Source of the DNA: Schizochytrium sp. CCTCC M209059
Lineage: Eukaryota > Sar > Bigyra > Thraustochytrida > Thraustochytriidae
Length of the DNA stretch: 64,000 nucleotides
Reading direction: 5' to 3'
Assembly: GCA_000818945.1 (NCBI GenBank)
Contig: KN805412.1
Span: 250,523-314,522, forward strand
How positions within the stretch are numbered: position 1 is the stretch's first letter; every line of letters begins with the position of its first letter. Below are positions 10,051-19,836 of the stretch, piece after piece. The notes under the pieces were generated by a model that had not been told where the DNA came from, ran no database searches, and saw only the letters and a program-made list of their open reading frames with translations. The translations under genes were made by a program, and so were the position numbers.

Positions 10051-10617
10051 ATTCTTGATTTCAACAAAAGCAACGAATTCTCTCAAGTAGCGACGCCATG
10101 TCGAATAATCAACAGTCAAGCATCGATTGGCTTCCTCTCTTGTTTCGAGCGAGACTCCCGTCTTGTTTCTTTTTGGCCTCAAGGTGTGAAGAAGAAGAAG
10201 AAGCATTTGCTCGTGCTTGCCATACCGCAACTTGGTTCTCTGTCTTGAACATTTATCATTTTTTACGAGCAATCTTGACGTCGCCTCCAAATTCTGCAAA
10301 TCCTTATTGCAATATTACCTTCCTTCCCTTCTCTCCCCTTCCCTCCCTCTTTCCTTCCTGGCGGCAAGAAGCCCTGGTCATATGATAATATATACCACTG
10401 ACTGTGAAGCGAAGCGGCACACCGTATATTTTTTTCTCCATTATTCTTGCTTTGAAGCCAAAATATAGAATTGTCGCGCGCGCGCGCAAGATCTTTGGCA
10501 GCAAGAGCAAACCTGGCTGGCGGCGAGTAGCAGCAAAGCGCGAGGGACAGCAAGGCCGCTTGCCCCACTTTGTAGATAGAAAGAAACGCAGCAAACACGC
10601 AAAAGCGCGCAGGAGCG
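10051..10617. other. intergenic region (RidA 3' flank and SWEET promoter)
   Basis: T- and C-rich 3' flank, a GAA run (about 10188-10203), then a short CG run (about 10473-10486) ahead of the SWEET gene. No further gene is seen. Confidence 0.5.
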
Positions 10618-11367
10618 ATGGCGAGCTTCGACACGGACTTGTCCGGCGGCAACGCTGACGTTGGCGACGTCTTCGGGAGCGTACCGGCAGACTCAGCGCT
10701 CGGATTGTTCTTTTCGGTAGCGGGTCCGCTAGCGTCCATTTCGTGCTTTCTCATCCCCATGTCCACGGTGCTGAAGATCAGAAAGGCAAACAGCACAGGA
10801 GACCTGCCTCTTCTCCCATTTCTGTGCATGGCGGTACAGAGCATGCTTTGGCTCGGATATGGCATCCTTGTCAAGGCTATGCCAATCATTGTGCCTAACC
10901 TCGTCGGTGTTTCCATGGGCACCATGTACACGTCGATCTTTTTTTCGCACTTCGTAGGCAACATGGACCAACTCATGCGACAGCTGTACATTGCCGCCGG
11001 AATTCTCGGCAGTATTGGCGTGTCCTTTCTTATTCTCTCGCCCGAGGACAACTTGCTTTTGCTCGGATTCGTTGCAGCCTCGAGCAGCGTCTTCTTTGCG
11101 GCCTCGCCGCTCGCCGCTCTTCTCACAGTCTTTCGCACGCGATCAACCGAATCGATGCCCTTTCAGACTTCGCTGACACTTTTCATGAACGGCGCACTCT
11201 GGGCCGGTTACGGCGCGCTCGTGGCGAACGATCCGACCGTGTATATTCCCAATTTTCTTGGTGGATCAGCAGGCACCATCCAGCTCCTCGTCCACGCGTA
11301 CTTTGCCACGCAAGTCTCGGCAACGTCCACCTTTTTGCCTGTCTCACAAGAAAAAGACATGGTCTAG
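10618..11367 (+). CDS. SWEET (MtN3/saliva) sugar transporter
   Basis: 249 aa, single exon. Two MtN3 triple-helix repeats are joined by a linker helix, giving seven predicted transmembrane segments. Repeat 1: LFFSVAGPLASISCFLIPM then LPLLPFLCMAVQSMLWLGYG. Repeat 2: VFFAASPLAALLTVFRTRST, MPFQTSLTLFMNGALWAGYG, and DPTVYIPNFLGG near the end. Conserved prolines and the paired W/N-L-W-x-x-YG motifs are present in both halves. SWEETs are passive uniporters for mono- or disaccharides across plasma or vacuolar membranes; the substrate cannot be read from sequence. The ATG at 10618 follows AGGAGCG and gives a typical short hydrophilic N-terminus. Confidence 0.93.
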   Translation: MASFDTDLSGGNADVGDVFGSVPADSALGLFFSVAGPLASISCFLIPMSTVLKIRKANSTGDLPLLPFLCMAVQSMLWLGYGILVKAMPIIVPNLVGVSMGTMYTSIFFSHFVGNMDQLMRQLYIAAGILGSIGVSFLILSPEDNLLLLGFVAASSSVFFAASPLAALLTVFRTRSTESMPFQTSLTLFMNGALWAGYGALVANDPTVYIPNFLGGSAGTIQLLVHAYFATQVSATSTFLPVSQEKDMV

Positions 11368-11492
11368 AAAGTAAAATGAAATTCAAAAACAACAGCAAAA
11401 GCAAATGCCAAACAGAACAAGATGAGATGGTGATTCTTATTTACTTGCAAGCTATGTCGTGTCATGCTGGGTGCATGGAGAATGATTCGCGT

Positions 11493-12014
11493 TTACGCCG
11501 TCTTGCGCTCGACCGAAAGGTTGCCGTCGGGGCTGCGGCCCTTGATGTCGATGTGCTTGACCTTGGGAATTCCCAGAATGCTAGTGTTCTCCACAAACAC
11601 GTGGAGGAGCTCCTTCTCCGAGCCCTCGATCTCGGTCGTCGCGTGGAGCTCGCCGGCCTCATCCTGGTAGACGTGGATCTTCTTCTCTGGCAGAGCCGAG
11701 AGAGCAATCTCAAAGTGGCCCTCGCCCTTGGCAGGAAGCGGAGAGGTCTTGCTGCCGTATGCCGTGTTGCGCTCGATCATGGTCAGTCCTTCCTCAACGA
11801 TGGGCTTGCGAGCGTACAGGATCCAGTACACCTTGACAGGATCTTCCGTCACGAGCTTGCCGTCGGCACCCACGTTCGCCTCGTAGATGACGGCGTTGCT
11901 GTTGTTGCTGCGCTCAATATAGAAGAGCACATTCTTGCCGCAAAAGGTGCTCTGCAGCTCCTCCGACGTGGCGCCGGCAGGCATTGCGCCCGCGAAGCGG
12001 TCCTTGGTGGGCAT
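11493..12014 (-). CDS. DUF4833-like protein
   Basis: 173 aa, single exon, start ATG 12012-12014. It has a compact soluble profile with alternating beta-like segments: KNVLFYIERSNNSNAVIYEAN, DPVKVYWILYARK, and KKIHVYQDEAGELHATTEIEG. The 'FYIERS.N.N.V.Y...DPV.VYW' pattern is what I recall for the DUF4833 family, whose function is unknown. No signal peptide or membrane segment is seen. Composition and codon usage match the neighbours, so it is a real gene. Confidence 0.75.
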   Translation of the reverse strand: MPTKDRFAGAMPAGATSEELQSTFCGKNVLFYIERSNNSNAVIYEANVGADGKLVTEDPVKVYWILYARKPIVEEGLTMIERNTAYGSKTSPLPAKGEGHFEIALSALPEKKIHVYQDEAGELHATTEIEGSEKELLHVFVENTSILGIPKVKHIDIKGRSPDGNLSVERKTA

Positions 12015-13364
12015 CTTGTTTCTTTTTTTTGTGGACTTAAACTACCGTTCCGTAACCTGTCTGTCTGGGTATGTGCAAATTTATTGCGACCCCATTCATT
12101 CATACACGTCAGCCTACGGTCCACGCGTCCGCCCTTTCCTCTCTACGCCACTCTTTACTCGCTGTCCTCACTCCCCGGCCATCGGCACCTTCCCGTGCTG
12201 GGAAGTGAGGTCCTTGAGCCTCGCGCGGTCCTCGACGGGAGCTGTCCCACACGCGCCTTCTTTGCTATGAACATGCATCTCCATGACCAAACCACCCCCC
12301 CCTGCGCCTTGGGAGACCGTTTCTCTTCGACCTCGGCCCGATCTTCGGGCGCGTGCGGCGCGAAGCCTCCCGCGGCCCCTCCCCTCGCTCGCTCTCTCGC
12401 TCGCTTGCTCGCTCGCTCGCCCGCGCCTGTGCGCCTGCGCCACGTACCTCGTGTGTCTCGCGCGCGATGATAGATAGCAGTAGCGGGTCTGCTTGCTGAT
12501 GCTTTTGCTTCTTCTTTTTGCTTTTGTTGCTCTTGCATGCATGCGTGCCAGGTTGGTCTTCGCCAAGTTGTGCACTCTTTATCTATCGCAGTCGTCGCGA
12601 TCAGCCAAGCCTTGCGCGAAAACTAACTCAGCAGTCCTCGCCACGGCGCGCTGCGGCGATCCGCCCCGTCGAGCTTCTGATCAAGCGTCCGTCGATCCAT
12701 GGGACCCTGCGTTCACCCGTCGATCACTCGCTCGATCGCTCGATCGCTCGATCGAGCGATCGAACCGGCGGCAGCGGCGGCCAAAGTGCCAAAGAAAGTC
12801 GCGCGGCGTGGGGCGGCACTAATGTGCCCTCCACAAAGCCCTCATTTGTGCCGGTGCGAGTGGCGGCACAATTGTGCGGCGCGGCGGAGGTACAAAGGTG
12901 GGGCGGGGGAGGGCCGCCTTTGCGCGGCTTCATTCCGGAATCGCGAGGGAGACAGACAGAGCGGAGACAGCGCGGTAGGTGCGGGCACGGGCGGGCGGCG
13001 CGCGCGAGTAGGCTCGCGCGCGGGGGTCGAAGGCGCGCAGGATATGGGCGCGTGCGCGCGCGAGAGCGCCCTGCGCGCCGTCCCTCCAGGCGGCAGCAAG
13101 GACGGGCTCGTGACGCGGACGATGATGCGGTGCATGCGGAGCTCGGGGCCTCGGGAGACTGGCCCCGGCAACGCGGGGACGCTTGCTTTGCACCGCCGGC
13201 GTGCCCGTCGGTGCGCACGCGGAGGAGGAGAAGGTGGGCGAGAAGGAGCGATGGAATGAATGACTGACGATGACGGTGACGGTGACGATGATGATTGATG
13301 ACGACGGTGCGGCGAGCGCAGACTGGCAAGAAGAAGCAGCGCCGAGGACGTATCGCAAAAGACA
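12015..13364. other. long divergent intergenic region
   Basis: 1.35 kb between divergent genes, very GC-rich. It has a CTCG/CTTG run (about 12388-12422), a GATCGCTC palindromic cluster (12721-12765) and CGCG-rich DNA (12990-13080). Long open frames here are compositionally biased (R, A, P, S) and run on several frames at once, so I do not call a gene. Confidence 0.5.
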
Positions 13365-14293
13365 ATGTTTGGGGATGATGCCAAAATTGTTCTGGTCATT
13401 GGCCAAAGCTCGAGCCTGAGCGCTGACGCGCAAAAGGCTCTCGAAGGCAAGCGCGTTCTGGCCGCGCCCGACGCAGAGATCGGTACGTTATTTTGACCTT
13501 GCTTGCGAGAGTGGTGGACAAAGGACCGTCCTTGTGGCCTGGAAACACTGACTCCTTGTGTCGTTGTTCGCTTGTGCTGCACAACGTAAATGCAACGATC
13601 CTTCGATACAACACAGCGCGCGACACGCTCAAGGACGCACAGTACTTTGACGCGGCGGTTCTGACCTCCGATGCTTGCGTGAACGGCGCCGCAGAGGCGG
13701 CACTCACCCGTCTCCGCCACGGTGCCAACCTCGTGGTTGATGGTGCTACGGGCGATCGCCTCGTATCCGTCAAGGGCTCTCTGCTCATGTGCGGCTTTGT
13801 CGACGTTGCCGAGGCTGGCGAGGGTCTCGTCCGCGCCGGCAAGCCCTCTTTCGAGGCCAAGGGCGCACCGCTCAAGAAGCCCACTGACAGTAAGGCCGAT
13901 GGTAGCAGTAGCAAGGCCGCCGTGTGGAAGCTCATGGCGAACGACCTCGGAGAGGACGATGAGCTCGCCGATGAGGATTCGCTCCTCGCTGGCGACGAGA
14001 TGCCCACCAAAGCGAACCCTGCCGACTGCGGCCCTGATGCCACGACAGGGAAGAAGCGTGCGTGCAAGAATTGCTCGTGCGGTCTCAAGGAGATTCAAGA
14101 TGCCGAAGAGAAGGGTGGAGCCGTTGCGCAACCGAGCACCTCTGCTTGCGGCAACTGTGCCAAGGGTGATGCCTTCCGCTGCGCCTCGTGCCCGTACCTT
14201 GGTCTGCCCAACTTCGATTCGGGCACCAAGCCGCCCATTGAGGTTCGCGGAGACGGAACAAAGGTTCTTCTCAATGTCGGTAGCGACATTTAA
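13365..14293 (+). CDS. DRE2: anamorsin/Dre2 cytosolic Fe-S cluster assembly factor
   Basis: Two exons: join(13365..13482,13617..14293), 264 aa; donor GATCG|GTACG, acceptor ACACAG|CG. The N-terminal part is a degenerate methyltransferase-like fold (VLVIGQSSSL ... AQYFDAAVLTSDA ... MCGFVDVAEA). The linker is charged and S/K-rich. The C-terminus carries both Fe-S motifs: motif A with CGPDATTGKKRACKNCSCGL, and motif B CGNCAKGDAFRCASCPYLG (twin CX2C separated by seven residues). It ends with LPNFDSGTKPPIEV. With the diflavin reductase Tah18/NDOR1, Dre2 delivers electrons to early cytosolic Fe-S cluster assembly. The length is slightly below that of fungal and animal homologues. Confidence 0.93.
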
Positions 14294-14594
14294 GCTGCCC
14301 CTTTTTTCTTTTTCGCATTGCCATTTCGGGCGGAAAGGAACGCTCCGTCCATGTCCATGTCCGTGTCCTACCATTACGATGAATCAATCATCCATTCATT
14401 CATCCCAGCAAAAGGCCAGAAGCCAGCTAGCCAGCTAATTAGCCCTCAAGCATAAGACATTAACATAGTTTATCGGGCTTTTTTCCAAAGCAATGTAGCA
14501 CTTTTAACGAGCAAATTGGCATTTCAGTTTCATACTTTCAGTCAGCCTTTGCCCGAAAAACAATACATGAAAACTGGCTGACACTCTGGTGTCA
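14294..14594. other. convergent intergenic region
   Basis: About 300 bases between converging stops. The sequence is AT-rich with short CATT/CATC repeats. No gene is seen. Confidence 0.5.
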
Positions 14595-16848
14595 TCATAT
14601 GAGCAGCACCGAGTGCTCCTGCACTGCGCGTTTCTTCTGCATTTCGAGGGAATCAATCGCCGAGCGCATATCCTCGACAATGGCCTTAGAGATTCGATTC
14701 AGCACGACGATCTGCTTGAAATGCGCTGCGGCGCTCGGAACATCAGTGAGACTGCTGTAGAAACTTGGTTTGAACAAATAATATCGAAGCTCCTCTTCGC
14801 TGTTTTCCAAAATGTGCCGCAATACACGGTAATTGCCGAGCATAAGCACCTGCAGCAACCGTGCGTGCTGATAGATGCGAACTGCGAACGAGCCTAGACT
14901 CTTGTGCGCCGTTTGGTCCTTCACTTTGCCGACTGTGCCCGTCAGACAGCGCCACTGCTCAATGAGCTCCACAAAGCGACGGACGATTTTTGTCAATGCA
15001 TGCCGCGTAAATTCGGACCCAGCTTTGCTCAGTTGCGTCGCGAGCGTTTCGGAAACAACGGCTCGAGATCGTCCTTGCCAAATTGCAAACGTCACAACAT
15101 TGTCAAGCTCGAGAAGAATCGAGACTTGGTACTCGGAGATAGCACGCAGTAAATCGCCTCCTCCGCCAGCCACACGTTTCTTGCCATTCCCTCCTTTCGG
15201 TTTGCCACTTCCCTCGCCTCCTTGGACGAAATTATCGTCAAAGGCGTCAACCGCTTTCACCTGCCCTTGCTTTCCTCGCTTCTTGCTTTTACGTCCATGA
15301 CTTTGTTTGTAGGCCGGCCCTTGTGTCTTCGAGCTCTTGAGCCTTGATTTCGGCACACTGTCGTCGGCGTCGTCGTCGTTATCGTCACTACTGCTGGTCT
15401 CGTCGCTGTCACTGTCGGACAAATGAGACTTTCGGCTTCTTTTGGCTTTGCTTAGACCACCAGTCTCTTCCTCATTAGCTAGAGCATCGTCAAGATCGAC
15501 ATCATCGTCGTCGTCATCGTCGTCATCGTCATCGGAACTAGACGTATCAGACTCGTCATCCCCAGACGCCCACTTGCGTTCACGATAGGCATGACGTGTA
15601 GCTGAGGCGCTCGAGCATTGGCTATCAAGACTTGCCCGTCGCTGTCTCTCTCCTTGGCCTTGTTGGCGCTGCACTTCTTCTGCAGCACTCACTCGCGCAA
15701 CTTCGAGACGATGCAAGGCTCGGGAGACACTCCTGGCGTCATACTGAATCGTGAGTGCTTGCAAAAGTTCCACGAAACTAAGAGGTGTCGGTGTGAGGAT
15801 GTTGCTGCGGTCGAGCACGGTCTGCGAGTTGAAGAGCATGCAGTACAAGAGCCTCAGAATTGCGCGAATGTAGCCAAGTTGTTGCGTGCGACTCGGGAAC
15901 GAAACTTTGCCGCGCAAAACACAAACGCCCGCGAGGAACCCTGCACGCTGCGTAAGTCTGTCCTCCCTATGGCCTAGCTCAAGCGTTTTCGAACGCGCCA
16001 GACCACGGGGAGGAAGCCGGTTTGCCTGCAACTCGGAGACCAGGTGGTGAAAGAGTGCAGGCATGATGAAAAACAGTCGCTTGAGCTCGCGATCATGAAG
16101 CGCTGCATCTGCGAGTTCGTCAATGCTCTGTATTACTTTGCTCGGACTCTCAATCTGCCGGACCATTATGTCTGCCGCAATTTCCGTGAAAAGTTCATGC
16201 ATGAGACTCTGAGACTCGTCCGGATCGAGTCGCACCTCGATGGGAATATCTTGACAGAGTCGCATTTGTAGACTCGTCCACGCACTCTCAATCTGATTTA
16301 ATAGCAGACTTCCTGTTTCCCACGCGGCAAGCTCGACGACCTTACGATCTTGCTTCACGAGGTACGTCACCTCAAAATGACGGACTGTCTTATTAATTTC
16401 ATCCTCAGCGAAGATTTCGGAGCGCTTTGGCAATGGAATCACTGATATCACGTCCTGCAGCATGATGGGCGGATGCGCACCTTCTCCGGCCCAAATGTCT
16501 CGCTTTCCTTCTTGTTTGTTGATGTCCAGAACGAAGAGCACTGCCTCTGTGAGCAGGACGATGCGATGAAACTTTTTGGCTGCCTTGGGGTCGTCCGTGT
16601 CTTGAACAATTTCCGCTGCAGCTTCATAGTATCGTAATGAGTCGTATACATTATCACCGAGTGCCTGCATGTCGTGATAAACACCGTACACACGATTATT
16701 ATTATTGTTAGCGTATGCTTCGCTTCAGATTGTTCCGCTTTTTTTATCTTAGAGATGACTTGCTCTATGTACGTACCTTGCGAAAGCGCCCTGGGTCCAG
16801 AAAGTACCCGTGGCGCACGCTCTTGCCGCTCTCCGCTGCGCGAGACAT
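14595..16848 (-). CDS. hypothetical acidic protein, possibly with N-terminal PH-like domain
   Basis: Two exons: complement(join(14595..16664,16777..16848)), 713 aa. Exon 1 encodes 24 residues ending RFRK at donor AAG|GTACGT. The intron contains CTAAC ahead of acceptor GCAG|GC, a plausible branch point. Residues 25-150 have the rhythm of a PH-like fold (HRIVLLTEAVLFVLDIN ... IMLQDVISVIPLP ... FEVTYLV ... WETGSLLLNQIESAW), a guess from pattern. A mainly helical middle (150-350) includes PLSFVELLQALTIQYD. A low-complexity linker (about 355-490) has an aspartate run and K/S-rich patches. A helical C-terminal domain follows (about 505-713). I do not recognise a named family. The K/R clusters in the linker could be nuclear localisation signals. 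Confidence 0.7.
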
Positions 16849-17727
16849 GCTCCTTGTGATGTATTTTGTTCGCGATGGCTTCCCGTCTTGGTGTGCTCTT
16901 ATCCTCTCGTCACTTCAAAATCTTTTATGTCCGGTGGACTTCTTTTTTCTCGTCAAAAGTACACACCGTTTTGTTCCTAACCTAACCGTTTTATGGGATT
17001 GACACTGTGGCACCGTGACTGTCAGGAACAGATGACCCTTTCTAGGGAATGTGCGGGAAAGAGCAAGAATTGCCTCCATCTTGGGAAAGGCCTATGTAGG
17101 ACAAGTGCGCATACGCGCTCAGCTCAGATGAAGACGTGGCACAAACGAGCAAGAAGGAATGCGAAATACCTGTAATTCTTTCAGTCTTTCTTCCTTTCGT
17201 TTCAGTTTCACGGAGCAAGAAAGTGCACAGAGATTGCAGCGTAGAAGCTTATGAGCTTTTCATCTGGCCCATGCACATATGAGAGCTGTTCAATCACCAG
17301 AGATGAAGCTTTGTTCCTGTTGAGAGTTCTTTGGATCGATGTCGCCCTTTTTTTTTTACTTTTGATTTTTTTTTTGGTATGTCCTCTCTCTTTGGCGTGT
17401 ATGTTTTGCTCTGTCACATTGCCCATGCCCCATCCTAAACACCAGCTCAAAAAGATTGAATTCACGGCTTCATTTCCTCTCGAGAAACAAGCCAAAAGTA
17501 GCGGCAACCTGGTGATCCATCCGCTTCTGCAGTGCGGAGGTGCAGAGAGACCTCTCTTCAAAATGGGTTTCGCAGAGACCCGTTACTACTCCCCATGGAG
17601 CTCACTCACTGTCTACACAGATTACATAGTAGTATACAAGGAGACCCAGGCGTGGGCTGCATGCATGCAACGCATCCCGAAACTACCCGTGCCAAACTAC
17701 GCTCGAGCAGGGCATTGAATAGAAAGA
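16849..17727. other. divergent intergenic region
   Basis: About 880 bases between divergent genes. It includes a CCTAACCTAACC stretch (about 16978-16988), T runs near 17347-17375 and a local near-repeat of AGAGACC (17548-17583). No gene is supported. Confidence 0.5.
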
Positions 17728-19491
17728 ATGAGACTCGACCTCACGAAACGGTCAATAATGCAAACACTGTACGGCCAGTGTTCATCGCGACACGGTGCAG
17801 CCCAAGAGCTCGCTCGCCCTGCCGAGGAGCAAGACAACGCGATGGGGCGGGAACGACTGCAACTTGCCGTGTCGATAAAGACGACGACGCAAGGTGCGCG
17901 ACACACGCGTGCTCGCGGACAGCAGCAAAGCAATGCGTCCACGACCCAAAACGACGCCAAGCGCGAAGGTCAAACTAGCAACAACGACAAGAGACTACGC
18001 GCAGACCGAGACCCAGACTCTCTCCGCCAACCCGAGCTTGGGGGCACACCGACGAAGAAGCCAAGGATCACAAGCTTTGGAGTCAACCTTGACGACTTCG
18101 CCCACGATGATTGTTCCTTGCAGTCATTTCCCCTACGCAAGATTATCGCTGACCCCGGCGTACGCAGAGAGCTTGCGAGCTGGAGATGGCTCGCAATTTA
18201 CGCTCTCGTTGTTGTATACAGCATTATGATCTCTCACCACATTATGCCGGGTACCGATAAAGCCCAGAGCAAGCTTGAAGCTCTATCTGACAGTAGCCAG
18301 TTCCAGCCTGACGCTGAATCTGGCCACCACCTGTCCCAAGAGTTGCTCACCCCGGCACTAGACGATGTTCAACATGAGGGTGTACAAGCGCTTCAAAATG
18401 CAGATATTGTACATAAGAAAACTACTAGCACTGTGCAAAATTTGAACACAGATGCGCAGTGCTATCGAGATAGTGCCCACGCAGCGTCGATAGAGCTCGC
18501 GCAGCTTCGCGCAGAAGTACGAAATGCTTCTGGACCCTTGGTGCTCGGAGGGATTGGCGACTCGGGCACGCGCGCAATTGCATATCTCGTGACGCAGTTG
18601 GGCGTGTGGATGGGCAAGTATGGTGAGACTGTGAAAAAGGATTCAAGAGATTCTAGACTTTTCATCAATGGCTTCAATACAGTAGCCTGCGACGAGGACG
18701 GTGTGTCAACTGTGGAAGGCATCGTCAAATCGTACGTGTTCTACAGCAGGTCGCTGGCGCCGTGTGGATCACTTGCCTACAACCAATCTTGCATTGCGAA
18801 CGAACTCACGTGGAATCGAGGGACACAATGGACATCTGCTCTCTTTCGCACCCTATGGAGAGACACGAAAACATACACCCCCAAAGCAGCCAATCAAGAA
18901 TTGTATGCCTTTGGGCTATGGGGGTTCAAGCATCCAAGAGCTTCCTTCATTCTGCCATACATTAATCATGTGCTCGATGGTAACTTCAAGTACGTGCATA
19001 TTTTGCGAGATGGTCGCGACATTGCCGCTGGAGACAATCAATACTTTTTCAACTCAATTTGCAAAAAGTATCACGGGCCAGACTCGGAACTTTGCACAGA
19101 CAAGTATGAGAACAAGCTCGAACTTTGGGCTCGCCTCAATCTCGACATTCTGCGCTTTGCGCGCGAGCACTTTGGTCCAAAACAGTTCATGGTCGTACGG
19201 ATTGAAGACTTTGTTCTCGGCGACCTGGACTGCTTTCAACGTCTTGCTGGCTTCTCAGGTACTTCGCGTGCTCGCGCAGCCAACGTCATTGACAAGAGTA
19301 TTCGTCTCTTCACTGTCAAAAAGGATCGGTATTTTGGCAACAAGTATTCAGCTACGCAACGCCGCGAGTTCACGCAAACCGCAGCAGGGAATCCAATTGT
19401 ACGACGAGCATATCACGCTCTTGGGTACGGCCTTGACCCTTGGCAGCCCGTCGTATCATGTTCCGAGATTCCCACCTTTGGTTTCTCTTAA
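17728..19491 (+). CDS. type II membrane sulfotransferase-like protein
   Basis: 587 aa, single exon. The hydrophilic N-terminus is rich in Q, T, N, R and K (1-150). One transmembrane segment follows (about 153-170, WLAIYALVVVYSIMIS), then a stem and a C-terminal catalytic-type domain. LGGIGDSGTRAIAYLV (about 271-286) matches the 5'-phosphosulfate loop position, and YVHILRDGRDIAAGDNQYF (about 426-444) resembles the 3'-phosphate-binding RxxRD region of PAPS sulfotransferases. This order (TM, stem, sulfotransferase) is that of Golgi carbohydrate sulfotransferases. The acceptor sugar is unknown. The unusually long cytosolic tail and the KKPR cluster are odd. A second in-frame ATG at 17758 is an alternative start. 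Confidence 0.65.
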   Translation: MRLDLTKRSIMQTLYGQCSSRHGAAQELARPAEEQDNAMGRERLQLAVSIKTTTQGARHTRARGQQQSNASTTQNDAKREGQTSNNDKRLRADRDPDSLRQPELGGTPTKKPRITSFGVNLDDFAHDDCSLQSFPLRKIIADPGVRRELASWRWLAIYALVVVYSIMISHHIMPGTDKAQSKLEALSDSSQFQPDAESGHHLSQELLTPALDDVQHEGVQALQNADIVHKKTTSTVQNLNTDAQCYRDSAHAASIELAQLRAEVRNASGPLVLGGIGDSGTRAIAYLVTQLGVWMGKYGETVKKDSRDSRLFINGFNTVACDEDGVSTVEGIVKSYVFYSRSLAPCGSLAYNQSCIANELTWNRGTQWTSALFRTLWRDTKTYTPKAANQELYAFGLWGFKHPRASFILPYINHVLDGNFKYVHILRDGRDIAAGDNQYFFNSICKKYHGPDSELCTDKYENKLELWARLNLDILRFAREHFGPKQFMVVRIEDFVLGDLDCFQRLAGFSGTSRARAANVIDKSIRLFTVKKDRYFGNKYSATQRREFTQTAAGNPIVRRAYHALGYGLDPWQPVVSCSEIPTFGFS

Positions 19492-19836
19492 AGCGTCAAG
19501 TGACGGTGCGCAACATAGCCTTTGTATTTCTTCAATCGTCAATCAAATGCGCCATATTGATCTCGCTAGCAACAAGAGTGTACCAGGAACTTCCTTTGCG
19601 CATGAAAGAAGGAGCCGGCGCACGCAGAGGGAATGGCATATAACGTGGCCAGACGCAGATAGTGCTGCTGGCCCGAATGGAATTTCGAAAATCCGTCATA
19701 CTTGCCAAACAAGAACTCTGAATAATAGTTGCATCGATGCCAAGACGTTTGTAATGGTGCGTGGCATTCGTCTTTCTCTCTTTCTTTCTTTTCTTGTCCT
19801 GTTCAATATACGACTTCGATCTACAATTTGTATTAT
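19492..19836. other. convergent intergenic region
   Basis: 345 bases between converging genes, AT-rich toward the right, with no gene seen. Confidence 0.5.

Noticed and set aside
12842..14374. Minus-strand open frame of 510 codons antisense to Dre2
   Set aside because: Antisense shadow in GC-rich DNA; the plus strand carries the clear Dre2 Fe-S motifs.
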